From contig OY783194.1 in the NCBI GenBank assembly GCA_963678675.1, positions 10,880,607 through 10,944,606 of the forward strand: DNA of 64,000 nucleotides, read 5' to 3'. Shown here one piece after another: positions 1 to 10,858 of this stretch. The first letter of the stretch is position 1. The number at the start of each line of letters is the position of its first letter. The notes under the pieces were generated by a model. That model saw only the letters and a list, made by a program, of their open reading frames with translations, was not told the DNA's origin and made no database searches. Made by a program: the position numbers and the translations under genes. The stretch comes from Xiphydria camelus (taxonomy: Eukaryota; Arthropoda; Insecta; Hymenoptera; Xiphydriidae).

Positions 1-202
1 GATTTCTCTTCCGTTCCTTTCGGCAATACTCTTCGTACTTTCCTGTATCTTCCTTAATTCTTACTCTTCTTGCCCTTTCTGCCTCTCGTTTCTTCTGCAG
101 CCGTTGTTTTCGATTTACATCATTTTTAGTCGGTTTGCTTTGTGTTATAGATTTTGAGGTTATGGTTTGATTTCGCCGTCGTAAATTATATTCTCGAGTC
201 AT
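1..202 (-). CDS. N-terminus of a basic transposon-type protein, cut by the window edge
   Basis: An open frame starts at ATG 202-200 on the minus strand and runs off the window after 67 codons. The visible part is very basic, with blocks such as REYNLRRRNQ and KKREAERARRVR, then KYEEYCRKERKR. This resembles the N-terminal basic region of several insect transposon-encoded proteins, including in style the one at 51481-53680. It lies next to repeated CCACGGTACTGA motifs (277-841), which look like subterminal repeats, so I take it as the 5' end of a transposon gene. The catalytic part is outside the window, so family and function cannot be fixed. Confidence 0.5.
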   Translation of the reverse strand, partial: MTREYNLRRRNQTITSKSITQSKPTKNDVNRKQRLQKKREAERARRVRIKEDTGKYEEYCRKERKRN

Positions 203-850
203 CTTAAAAAGAAAATTGTGATTTTAATGAGATAAAATAACAGAATCCAGTTTTAACAAAGAATATTACAAATGAGCCACGGTACTGACTGCCACGGTAC
301 TGACATTTCATGGTTAATTTAATCTATTTATATAATGAATTGTCGTAGAGCAATTTCCAGTGAGAATTAAGTTTCGACCACTAAATATAGTGTAATATAA
401 AATTTTCAAAACAAATCATTGAAGTAGTGAAAAGAAATCCCGTACCACGGTACTGACAGAAAATTTTATGACATACCTTTTTCATATAAATTAAGCTGCT
501 CCACTCCGAAAGATGATAATTTGAGCGGTTACCAACGATGTATTTATGTCATATGAGGTTAAACAAATGAAATCTGACCGTCTGAGCCGTATTTCATACA
601 TTTGAAGCACTAGCACCGCAGTCAAAATAAAAAGTGACACATTTGTTCAAAAGTAGTGGACAAACTTTAAACATTGTTTACCGCATTGAAATCAAATATT
701 AAGTTGACTAATTAGCGTAAATTTGTTGATACTAGAACCTTTTTAAATACTAATTATGGATATAAAAATTGCACTATAAATAATAGTAGTAAATGTGGCG
801 GAAATATTTATTTCTTGAAAATGGACATGCCACGGTACTGATATTTATCA
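1..850. mobile_element. End of a DNA element with CCACGGTACTGA subterminal repeats
   Basis: CCACGGTACTGA occurs at 277-288, 292-303, 445-456 and 830-841, always in the same orientation, upstream of the minus-strand gene at 1-202. Clusters of a 10-15 bp motif near the ends are also seen in other elements of this window (18963-19801, 51213-54033, 58264-59970). I see no terminal inverted repeat because the other end lies outside. The right boundary, somewhere after 841, is not defined. Confidence 0.5.
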
Positions 851-982
851 TTGTTTTTATGTACTTCTGGGACTTGAGCACGGTCGGTAAGGATAGTTTG
901 GGACTGAAAACTTTAAATAATATAATTACATAAGAAAATAATTCGGAATTGCGAGATTATCAATAGTTTAGAGATAAAAAAC

Positions 983-1255
983 ATGGTGGACAAAAATATC
1001 ACAATTTCAGTAGAATCACCCATATACGCGTTCTCTGTCGGTCCCCAGTACAGTGGTGCGGCCACAGATTTCATTCAGGACTGCCACTCACCAGAAAATC
1101 AGTTGTATTATATTATATTATATCTCCACACAGAAGGTATTCAGTGCGAAGCCGTAGAGGACTTTTTTTTAGATAATAATCTAACGAATACCAAGTTAAA
1201 AGAAAAAAAATTGTTCCCCAATGTTTTCAGTGAAAAAAATCGGTTTAAAATCTAA
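983..1255 (+). CDS. Hypothetical 90-residue open frame
   Basis: An open frame of 90 codons begins at ATG 983 and ends in an A-rich stretch. It contains two cysteines (QDCHSPENQ, GIQCEAVEDFF) and a low-complexity basic tail encoded by A-runs. I do not recognise the protein. Base composition matches the surrounding AT-rich DNA and no splice signals are obvious, so it may be a fragment of the neighbouring transposon or chance. Confidence 0.25.
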   Translation: MVDKNITISVESPIYAFSVGPQYSGAATDFIQDCHSPENQLYYIILYLHTEGIQCEAVEDFFLDNNLTNTKLKEKKLFPNVFSEKNRFKI

Positions 1256-2458
1256 AATAATCAATAATCGCATTAATAATGCATTAATTTTTTTTCTTTA
1301 TCTCTCAAAATGTTGGTCTACTCCTGTAGATGCGATTTAAAAAAAAAATCATCGAAAAAGAGTAATTTTTCGATTTCTTATGAATTTTTTAAGCGCAGCA
1401 TGCTCCCTTAGGTGGTGCGCAAACTTTGAACGCATTTTGCCGCTTCCCTATTGCATATAGGTAAAAATTTCACTAAGACTTTTTTATTATAAATTCGATT
1501 GTTTACAACTTTTATTTGAAGATTTTCTCGTTATTCTTGAAAGTTGAAGAGATATTCGCAAAAAATCGGTTTTTTTTTGTTTACATCTCTTTTTTAAACA
1601 ATCCGACCGGGGATGATCCTTCAAAATATCAGGAAGTTGTTGTAGGGTGCAAAAAGTACCTACTATAAAAAATTCAGATCCTCTTTAATTATTTCTAATT
1701 CAGGACTTCAATGACTGGACTACTAGTACAATTTGGTAAAGTGAGTTTAGTTTTCAATACTATTTTCTATGGAATGAACTACTATGGTTGAGAAAAAATC
1801 ATTTGGTAGACTTTTAGAAGTATTTTAATTTACAGTACAGAAAAAGCTTGAAATTTTAAGTAAACAGAGGCTTGTAATTATTGAAATAATCAACTTGGGG
1901 ACATAAGAGTAGTTCATTCCAAAGATACTGATAGTATAAACATTCCCTGAAAATTTTACATTAATCTGAGCAACATGTTTTGAGAAAAACAGGTCTCTAT
2001 GAAAAGTTCTAGGTTCCAGCTCACATAAATCAAACAAAATGAACTCTCATAGCGGCGACAATTTTGAACGTAGCGCGGTGCAGTCTTCATTAAAACTCTC
2101 CGGAAGAGTTCTACTTTCATAAAATGCAATTAAAAAAAAATCGATTTTTTGAAAATTCTACTTTATAACACCCTTAAGGTAGAATATCATAAAATAGAAT
2201 ATTTTATTTAAAAAAATTGTTGGTTAGTCTTGTTACTTTATTGTTCATTAGCTTAATTCTTAAAGTTCAGTTTGTGAAAATAAAAAAATACTTAATTTTG
2301 CTACTAAAATGGTATGTATTATTTCAATGAACAGTCCCCTGACATAAGCAACAGTCCCCTGTATCGATTTTTCAGAAAATTCTCAACATTTCTTAAAATA
2401 ATGGGAATATTTTTGGTTCATCTGCTATTTATTATTAATTAGGTATATAGCTATTCCC
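1256..2458. other. AT-rich DNA without a recognisable gene
   Basis: No coding region stands out. A short inverted repeat, GGAATGAACTACT at 1771-1783 and its complement at 1908-1920, suggests a small hairpin-type element. Phrases such as CCGACCGGGG and repeated homopolymer-rich segments look like degenerate non-coding repeat DNA. Confidence 0.4.
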
Positions 2459-2610
2459 TTAACCTTCCTAAGTCGCTCATTTCGACTATACGCAGAGGTT
2501 GTGTTTGGGTCAAAAATGACCCACATATATAATAACACGTTCGTAACGACTTATTGCTCCATTTTTTAATACACTTTGGTATTGATTACTTACTTCTAAA
2601 TACTGGATAC

Positions 2611-3259
2611 TGTAACGCGTGGATCACAGCCGAGTCGGCATGCGCTAGCCTGCGGACGGTTCGAGGCTCGGTAAGGCCTCGGTAACAGGACGCAGGTAGC
2701 TACGATGGACGCCCCACCGGGAGTCATGGGTCAAGGGTCGTTCCGGGGCTTTCGGCAAAGTCCGCAAACGGGGTATATTAGACGGCCGGCGAGCCATCGC
2801 TGGCAGACCAACTTGAGTCTCGGTAGTGGAAGCTTTCGCTCGGCGAACACCACTATCCCTCGAACGCCCCTAGGGAAGCTTTCGCTCAGCGAATACCCTA
2901 GCAGTCGAACGTCCTTACCACGAGTGGCGACAGCTTTCGCTCGGCGAACATCGCAACACTCGTGGCTCACCGATCGACTCTCGAGCAACCGAGAGGGCAG
3001 CTTTCGCTCGGCGAACACCCTCTCGCTCGCAGACCACCGATCGACTCTCGAGCAACCGAGAGGGCAGCTTTCGCTCGGCGAACACCCTCTCGCTCGCAGA
3101 TCTCTAACGGCCCTACGCTGTCCCGGTTTGAGGTTCGCTAGTGGCAGTTTTCGTTCCGCGAACACCCTAGCGACCTCGCCGCCCTGACCGACATTCACAC
3201 GTCTCTTCACCGGCACCCTCTACGTGGACGAACCACCTTCGCCTCCGGCCTGACGACGT
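2611..3259 (+). mobile_element. Left LTR portion of an LTR element (TSD ATAC)
   Basis: The sequence starts TGTAACGCGTGG directly after ATAC (2607-2610). The matching right portion ends CCTCCTACA at 10737 followed by ATAC (10738-10741). The sister piggyBac copy at 23.15 kb reads CTGGATACGTATTT with one ATAC and no insert, so the 4 bp duplication is proven by an empty site. TG...CA ends and a 4 bp TSD fit an LTR retrotransposon. The right portion carries a poly(A) signal AATAAA (near 10685), so the LTR runs on the plus strand. This left part lacks the last roughly 240 bp of the LTR. No gag or pol sequence remains. Confidence 0.7.
2820..3175. repeat. Array of six hairpins with a constant core in the LTR U3
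   Basis: The core AGCTTTCGCTCGGCGAACA (with small variants) recurs six times. The core folds on itself (TTCGC/GCGAA). Outside it, each copy has a different but self-complementary flank. Examples are CTAGGG/CCCTAG near 2870-2905, CCACGAGT/ACTCGTGG near 2917-2965, CGAGAGGG/CCCTCTCG (twice, a 66 bp tandem unit near 2985-3110) and CGCTAG/CTAGCG near 3127-3172. The apparent open frames here (SFRSANT repeats) are by-products of the repetition. A second, diverged array lies at 10125-10415. Confidence 0.8.
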
Positions 3260-3872
3260 ACATAGGTTGATTTGAGTGATTTAGGCGGTCAAAAGTAGAA
3301 TTTGAAAGTAATATTAATTTACCGAAAAAGCATTCCGAAAAGTAGTGGACAATGCCGCGTGCAATGATAGCCCCCTCTAGCGTCGTTTCTTGCACTTAAA
3401 GCGTACGCATTGATAGTCGCAATTGACCGTCTGTTGGTGTACACGTGCATCTTCAAGACGCTCTCTATTTATGCGGTTATATACAGGGAATATTTTTGCG
3501 TATAGGTCAATTGTTGGAGTGCAAATAATGATGGACTTCATTAAGTAAGAACTTAAGTTTTTAATATATTTTATTGAGTTATAACATTTGATTAATATAT
3601 TATGATGGGGTTTTAAATATGCTGTCTTTTCTAATCCTATTTTTCTGACATTTTCGTCTTCAAAAGTATTTTTCTTGTATAAGCGGATCAGATCCGATTA
3701 TATTATTCATTATGTTTTAAAATTCACACTTTTTTGACAAATTACAACAAAAAACTTTAAAGCGCGATAGTTGCGGATGGCTAAAATATATATAGTTTTA
3801 TGTAGGTGAATAAAATCACAAGAAAATCGACTTTCAATTTTTTAATGAAATAAAGTGTTTTTTTTTATTTAA

Positions 3873-5904
3873 GGTTCAACCAGCTCATCAACTATTAAAA
3901 TAATTACCCGTAAAGATCTTTTGGAACAAATGCAACAGCAAAATTTACCGACTTTTGACGAAAAATTGAAATATCTAGAAAACTATCTGTTATCGTATTA
4001 TGGTCATACAGAAGATTGTATAACAAGTCTCAAGAACAAATTTAGATACTTCAAATCAACAATGAAGGAAAAATGGGCGAAAGCACATAAGAAGGAAGAA
4101 GTTTTTTTTAAAACCAATGATACTTGGTTACAAGGAACATTTGAAATTCCAGTTGAGTCTCATGTGCGTCTTGACCGACCTTCTAAAACATTTGAAGAAC
4201 TAAGTGAGAGGAGCAAGCGAAGAAAAACCGAAGAAATTCGATCGACAGTTGATGATGAATTAATTGTTCATGCTGCTTAATCACCATTACAAGCACGAGG
4301 CAAAAGAGATGCTTCGAAAATCTTGAAGGAAATTGCAAATTCTCCAACACGTGCTGGAAAATATAAAAAAGTATTTTATGAGACAAACATGAAACAAGAA
4401 ATATTTCCTCCACTGACACCACAGCAAGCCCTAGAAATGTTTGTGGATGCAGATTTGACCAAGCGACAATATGACATAATTAGAGACACGAATAAACCGC
4501 ATTATCCGTGCTACAATTTACTGTTAGAGGCTAAACAAGAATGTTTACTTCCTAAAGAATGTTTACGGATTACAAATACCTGCGCGGAAAGTAATCTTCA
4601 AAGCTTGATTTATATTACCGTTAAGCGACTATCAATTTTCTTACAAGAAGTACTTATGATCCTTAATGAAGAAGAGAGAAAACCATTAAAAGTAATTTGT
4701 AAGTGGGGTTTCGATGGTTCGCAACAAACTCAATATAAGCAAAAATTTGATGATGCTGCTGAGTCGGATTCGAGTATATTTTTGAGTTCCTTAAGTGCCC
4801 CTGCAAATAGTTTGTCTTAAAGATATGAGAAAAATTGTGTGGCAAAACCCAACGCCTTCTTCGTCAAGATTCTGCCGTCCAATAAGATTTAGATTCGTCC
4901 AAGAATCCGCACATATAACTACGGAAGAAATGAGTTATATAGAGGATTCCATAAAATCATTAGTTCCTACTCAGGTTAACTTGAACGGAAATCTATTCGT
5001 TTATGAACATATTTACAAGATGACAATGATTGATGGGAAGGTGTGTAATGATGCTACTGGCATTACATCTACAAGTCGGTGTTACATATGTGGCGTAACA
5101 TCGAAAGATTTCAATGATCTGACCCTTCAAAAGGAAATAAACCCTGCAGCAATAGAATTCAGGTTATCTGTTTTGCATGCTAGAATACGAGTGTTTGAAA
5201 GTATTCTACACCTAGCATATAAATTGCCCACACAAAAATATAGGACAAAGAGAACAGAAGGAGAAAAAGAAGTAGAAGAGGAAACAAAGTCACGCATTCA
5301 AGAAAGATTTCGAAGAGAAACTGGATTATTGGTTGATATGCCAAAAGTTAAGTTTGGCACCACAAATGACGGCAATACAAGCAGGAGATTTTTCGACAAT
5401 CCAGAATTGGCCAGTGATATTACAGGAGTCGATTATAATTTGATATATAGACTGAAAGTCATTCTCGAGACAATATCAAGTGGTCATAAAATTAACGTTA
5501 AAAAATATCACGAATATGCTGTGGAGACTGCGCAGTTATATGTTAATTTGTATTCATGGTATCCAATGACTCCGACATTACACAAAATATTGGTACATGG
5601 TGCAACTATAATTGAGAACACCTTATTGCCCATTGGGCAATTATCAGAAGAGGCGGCTGAGGCCCGCAAGAAACATTTTCGTGTTTATCGCCAAAACTTT
5701 GCACGAAAGTTTTCAAGAGAAGAATGCAACCTCGACATCTATAATCGATTATCACAGGTCTACAGGCAAACATTTTTTTTGGTGCCGTTAATCTTTGAGC
5801 TGATTTTTACTATATTTCTGTCGCTGAATCGAAATATAAAATCCGTTTGTAGGTATCAGCTCTACTTTTATAGATATGTCACATCCCGAAATGAGTTCTT
5901 TTAA
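3873..5904 (+). pseudogene. Transib/RAG1-like transposase, broken
   Basis: The translation follows the Transib transposase family, the relatives of the RAG1 recombinase core. Landmarks in order are KWGFDGS (first acidic residue), WQNPTPSSSRFCRPIRF, MTMIDGKVCN (second acidic residue), RCYICG (zinc-binding pair), ITGVDYNLIYRLKVILE and LPIGQLSEEAAEARKKHF (glutamate region matching RAG1 E962). Transib proteins cut and paste DNA by a DDE mechanism. The frame has a TAA at 4278-4280 and a shift near 4790-4796, and the usual C-terminal tail is lost after about 5760. The 5' part (from 3873) follows a good splice acceptor (TTTAAG). An upstream exon around 3530 is possible, but its phase does not fit. 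Strong family match; clearly inactive. Confidence 0.85.
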
Positions 5905-5980
5905 TACTTAATTTATTGAGGATACTTTATTTATTTCCTCCGTATTATTCCTTGTTTATGCAAGAAACTATCAATAAATG

Positions 5981-7312
5981 TAGGGTTGCCGTCCCAGAGG
6001 AGGTAAGTGCCAAAATCGTATATTAAAGATAATTACATTAATCCAAATTAAAAGTATAACTCTTTCAGAAAAAGTATTTTTGCACTTTTATTCTCTTTAT
6101 GAAATGTAAAGAAGGTTACATTTAAGTGCCACTACAAATAATTTTCAAAAATACTTGTAAGTGCGTGGAAAAATACCGAACCATTTTTAGAAAAGGGGTA
6201 AGTGCCACACATTACGTCAGTAGGAAGAGGCCTAAGTACCAGATAGATATATCGTCGCTTTGGTGGTGAACAGTCGTAACCCACAAAAAGTGTAAAATTG
6301 AGTTAAGACTGTTAACAAACACTAAAAAGCATAAAGTTTGATTCCTATAAGTATTCTAACCCACAACCTTTTTAACGTCCTTATAACACAAAATTTGCTA
6401 AAGGACGTAACCCACATTTTATTGTAGTGAATAGACATAAGCAGCTTAGCAATTTTAGCAACTGAGTTTTTAAGCATAATCGTTAAATAAAAATATCAAA
6501 AAATTATTTTGTTTTGTCTTCTGGTTACAGTTTTAGAGAAGAAAACATGAGTTTCTCGATGACGAACTTTCTTAAAAGCGCGCTAGCTCAAGTTCTTGTT
6601 TATGTGGGTTAGAACAGTTCACCACCAAAGCGACGATATAAGAGATAAGTGCCGTTTGCCATTGTAATTTTATGCTAATATCTTTATTTATAACAAAGCA
6701 TATATTTAATTATTATATGATACAGTTAAGCCAGTAGGTCTTCATAACAATTTTTAGCTTCTTGATTATCCTCTAGAAAAGGAAGCATAGAGCGAAGATT
6801 TTGCCTTTTCTCAGCTGATATTTTGTTTACAACTGGATTACTTACATGTTAACTCAATTTTCCTAGCGTCTTCTATAGTTTTGCCTTTTTATTTACTTGT
6901 TTGTTTTTATAGGTACCTACGGTACTCTTGACCATTAACTCTTTTGAAAGACTGTTATTTTTTCTTTCTTCCTTTTATTTTTTCCTCAACACGTTTTTTT
7001 TTACCAGTACCGTTAGAAATAAATGCAGGCTCCATAGTAATGTTAACAAAACTAATCTCAAAATACAGCTGCACGTAAACACAAGAGTATAGCACTAAAT
7101 GATGCAATACGGTGGCACTTATCCAGCTTTCAATGAAAATCACTGTGGAGATACACCGAACGCCATTTTTCGATTGAGATAAGCACTACCCAGAGTGAAA
7201 GATAACACTTGCCCCCTTTACAGGAACTCAGCTATGGTACTTACTACCCATTTGTGTGAAAAAGTGATTTTTACAATTTTTGGCACTTACCTCCTTTGGG
7301 ACGGCAACCCTA
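5981..7312. mobile_element. hAT-like non-autonomous element with GTAAGTGCCA repeats
   Basis: TAGGGTTGCCGTCCCA at 5981 is mirrored by TGGGACGGCAACCCTA ending at 7312. The flanks AATAAATG (5973-5980) and CAAAAATG (7313-7320) agree in six of eight positions, as expected for an old hAT 8 bp duplication. Motifs of the type GTAAGTGCCA / TGGCACTTAC recur near both ends (e.g. 6003, 6122, 6190, 6648, 7108, 7279). No transposase is visible. It lies between the two genes of D1 and carries a smaller MITE (6250-6639). Confidence 0.7.
6250..6639. mobile_element. MITE nested in the hAT-like element
   Basis: TATCGTCGCTTTGGTGGTGA near 6250 is mirrored near 6620-6639, flanked by TA on both sides. AACCCACA motifs are repeated inside (6281, 6360, 6408 and inverted at 6604). 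It is about 390 bp long and non-coding. The TA flanks suggest Tc1/mariner-type mobilisation. Confidence 0.65.
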
Positions 7313-7578
7313 CAAAAATGTCATTATATTAATATTTTATAAGCAAATACCACCGAATAAAGCAGTTTAAAACTTTTAAAATAAGGTATTTAATACACTT
7401 TCATCCGCTAGATGGAATACGCATTCATGTTTACTGCTGACTTTGTAGCATTTGTTTTGCCGCAGTTCTGTTTAACCATTCATAACGGGTGAACATAACC
7501 TCAAATTCTGTGAGTTTTATCAAACAACGTGTTGAATCAAATGTTTTCTTAGTTTATTCTGAAGTTCAACATGCAAAT

Positions 7579-9240
7579 ATGAGTGGTTCAAGTCGTAGAA
7601 GCTGTGTTAATCATCCTGATGTGTTTTGCTACGTTTGTGGAGATTATACGTTAAAAGGAAATAGGAGAAGCATTACAGAATTTGTGAAACGTGCATATAT
7701 TGGATATTTTGGTATTCGTCTTGGTGATCAAGATGAAATATGGGCACCTCATATTGTGTGTAAAACATGTACAGAACACTTACGGCAGTGGACCACGGGA
7801 AAAAGAAAAAGTATTAAGTTTGTCGTGCCAATGGTATGGAGAGAACCCACAAACCACGTTGATGACTGTTATTTTTGCCTGGTCAATGTTTCAGGGATCA
7901 ATCGAAAATATCGCCAAAAATGGTCGTACCCTGATTTGCCATCAGCTAGACGCCCAGTACCCCACTCAGAGGAAATACCAATTCCAATATTTCAAAAGTT
8001 ACCTGAGATTTGCGAGGATGAACGAGACCTTTTTGAACATATTTCTGACAATCCACAACTGTTTAATCAAGAGGAATTAAGCGATCTCGTTAGAGATTTA
8101 AACTTATCGAAGAAAGCATCGGAGCTACTGGCTTCTAGATTAAATGAAAAGAATTTACTGGAACAAGGTACAAAAATTACTTTCTATCGAACAAGGGAAA
8201 AGGATCTCCTACCATTCTTTAATCAAGAAGACAACCTTACTTTCTGTTTAAACGTTAAGGGGCTCTTGGAAAAAATGGGACTTCCACACTACGATACCAA
8301 TGATTGGCGTTTGTTTATTGATAGATCCAAGCGTAGTTTAAAATGTGTTCTACTTCACAATGGTAACAAATTTGGCTCAATACCGATTGCTCATTTAACT
8401 GGAATGAAAGAAGAGTATGATACAATAGCGTTGGTCTTACAGAAGATAAAATACCAACAACCTCGCTGGGTGATTTGTGTAGACTTAAAAATGGTGAACT
8501 TTCTTCTTTGGCAGTAAAGCGGCTATACAAAATAGCCTTGTTTCTTGTGCCTCTGGGACAGCAGAGACCGAAAAAACCACTGGATAAAGAAAGAGTGGCC
8601 TAAGAGAGAAAGCTTGGTAGTTGGGCAAAAAAACATTATTTACGAGTCTTTAGTTGAACGGGAGAAAATCATCTTACCACCCTTGCATATCAAGCTAGGC
8701 CTAATGAAGCAATTTGTTAAGGCCCTTGATGCTAATGGACCATGCTTTGCCTACATAGGAAGAAAGCTGCCCCAGATAAGTATTCCGTAAGCTTAAAGCT
8801 GGAATCTTTGATGGACCACAGATAAAAGACTACTTACAAAGATCCGGTTTTTGTATAGTCAATGAATGAGATCGAAAAAAAAGCTTGGCTTTCATTTGTT
8901 GATATAATTAAAAATTTTTTGGGAAATCACAAAAGTGAAAACTATGTCGAGCTGGTAAACCATATGCTGAATAACTTCCAAACACTTGGATGTAATATGA
9001 GCATCAAAGTCCACTATGTACACAGCCACTTGGACTGCTTTCCTGAAAATGTAGGTGACACAAGTGAAGAACAAGGTGAAAGATTTCACCACGATATCAA
9101 AACGATGGAGGACCGCTACCAAGGAAGATGGGATGCCCATATGATGGTAGATTACTGCTGGAGTTTCAAATGAGACAGTTTCACAGTTCATTCAAGAAAA
9201 TCGCACAAAAGAAGCTTCCGTTGCGTTGAGTAAAGTAATG
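7579..9240 (+). pseudogene. Arthropod transposon gene with zinc-binding N-terminus, broken
   Basis: From ATG 7579 the protein reads SRRSC, then DVFCYVCGDYTL, WAPHIVCKTCTEHL and DCYFCLVNVSG: paired cysteines typical of a zinc-binding N-terminus. Later landmarks are ICVDLKMVNFLLWQ, PCFLCLWDSRDR, ILPPLHIKLGLMKQFVKALD, HYVHSHLDCFPEN, SEEQGERFHHDI and RYQGRWDAHMM. I know this set from many arthropod transposon-encoded proteins but cannot give a formal superfamily. Acidic residues in VDLKM and EEQGERFHHDI could be part of an RNase H-like site (inference). In-frame stops at 8515 and about 8536 and a frameshift near 8790-8862 make it a pseudogene. A diverged second copy lies at 22058-24320 on the other strand. 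Confidence 0.75.
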
Positions 9241-9896
9241 TGTTATTTTGATATTCAGTGAGTTTTGTTTTCTCAAAAATAATTGTATATACGTTCAACT
9301 GTACTATAAGGTTTTATTGTGGTTTGACTTAGTTAAATAGCTTTGTAATTATATATCTTTAATAGTTCTGCATTTTTATTTCAATATAATATATCCATAT
9401 TAGTATATTTATGCTTCATTGCGTAAGCACTGACATATCAATTAAATTATCTTGAAAACTAGAGCTGATAGGGGAAAACTAAAACCATATTTGGATTCGG
9501 CACCCCAAATATACTTAAAATCAGCTCTCAAAACCTTGGCACCAAAACTACTGTAGACTTGTGTGTTATTATTAAGTTCTGATCCACTTATAAGCAGCAT
9601 GAGACAAAAACAAACAAAATTAAGGATTAACAAATTTTGCCCCGAAACAATTTATATGTTAATGGCACCTAAGCCAAATATTGAAGACGATGTTTCAGAC
9701 AATGACCAAAACTTGCCAATAATTGATGAATAACTTTCCTTCGATTCGTTCGCAGACAATCATAGGATAAGTTGTATTGATATGTTTAATTTCATTTGCA
9801 GTAATTTGTTGTTTTTTGTATTTTTGCTTTATTATTTTTTAAACATTGTACATTCATTAAATATCCAATTTTAAGCCGCTATGAGCAATAAAATAT
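9241..9896. other. AT-rich 3' region of D1 with a small open frame
   Basis: No recognised gene. A 44-codon frame at 9599-9733 (plus) ends in an acidic tail (NIEDDVSDNDQNLPIIDE); it may be a detached exon or chance. The 35 bp TIR follows at 9897. Confidence 0.3.
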
Positions 9897-9931
9897 TTTT
9901 GACCGCCTAAATCACTCAAATCAACCTATGT

Positions 9932-10737
9932 GGCGACGGTTTGAGGCTCGGTAAGGCCTGGAATGCGTCACGAAGGACGCATTAGCAGGACGCAAGTAGC
10001 TACGATGGACGCCCCACCGAGAGTCATGGGTCAAGGGTCGTTCCGGGGCTTTCGGCAAGGTCCGCAAACGGGATATATTAGACGGCCGGCGAGCCATCGC
10101 CGGCAGACCAACTTGAGTCTCGGTAGTGGAAGCTTTCACTCGGCGAACACCACTATCCCTCGAACGCCCCTAGGGAAGCTTTCGCTCGGCGAACATCGCA
10201 ACACTCGTGGCTCACCGATCGACACTCGAGAAACCGAGAGGGCAGCTTTCGCTCGGCGAACACCCTCTCGCTCGCAGACCACCGATCGACTCTCGTGCAA
10301 CCGAGAGGGCAGCTTTCACTCGGCGAACACCCTCTCGCTCGCAGATCTCTAATGGCCGTACGCCGTCCCGGTTTGAGGTTCGCTAGCGGTAGTTTTCGCT
10401 CCGCGAACACTCTAGCGACCTCGCCGCCCTGACCGACGTTCATACGTCGCCTCACCGGCACCCTCTACGTGGACGAGCCACCTTCGCCTCCGGCCTGACG
10501 ACGATACCCGGGACGCGAGCAGCACCCGGCACGCCAGGACCGACGCAGCCGTTCCTGGGGAGAACGCTCCCGCACCACATCTGAGCAGCCCGACCGGCAG
10601 CACCTCCAACGCTTCTCCGAGCTCGATCCCTCCTGGAATCTTTTTCCCCCACTCACACACTACCATTTGTATTTCCATATCACGAATAAACCCTAGTTCT
10701 AGTTTATTCGCGCTCTGTACATATTACCCCTCCTACA
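9932..10737 (+). mobile_element. Right LTR portion with poly(A) signal
   Basis: It is collinear with 2655-3259 but extends about 240 bp further, through ACGATACCCGGGACG to CCTCCTACA at 10737. AATAAA near 10685 lies some 50 bp before the end. Its hairpin array (10125-10415) has lost one unit: the left stem of hairpin 2 is joined to the right stem of hairpin 3 exactly across the shared core. It lacks the first 45 bp or so of the LTR. Together with 2611-3259 it looks like two LTRs whose facing ends and internal region were replaced by D1. Confidence 0.65.
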
Positions 10738-10858
10738 ATACGTATTTAAATGAAAACGTATTGCTTTTCGAATATTAACGTACATAAAATTATTTTTTTT
10801 AGAACGCTTACATCTAACTAGTGATGATTTTGTCCTGTAATGTGCTACAGAAAAACCA

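Larger units (their letters stand above)
3260..9931. mobile_element. 6.7 kb DNA transposon D1 with perfect 35 bp TIRs
   Basis: The 35 bp from 3260 (ACATAGGTTGATTTGAGTGA...) are repeated as the exact complement at 9897-9931. Between the ends, on the plus strand, lie a Transib/RAG1-like transposase pseudogene (3873-5904) and a second broken transposon gene (7579-9240), with a separate MITE (5981-7312) between the two. The flanks are the two LTR portions: GACGACG on the left and GGCGACGG on the right. A clean target duplication is not visible. Either gene, or both, may belong to the original element. Confidence 0.75.

Noticed and set aside
2820..3175. CRISPR-like regular repeats
   Set aside because: Eukaryotic LTR context, irregular spacing, and the spacers are parts of hairpin stems.
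2705..3216. Two overlapping 160-residue open frames with repeated SFRSANT / FAERKLP
   Set aside because: They are produced by the hairpin core repeats in a GC-rich LTR, on both strands at once; no gene.
9963..10678. Several overlapping frames in the right LTR
   Set aside because: Same LTR sequence and repeat effect as in the left LTR; GC-rich DNA has few stops.
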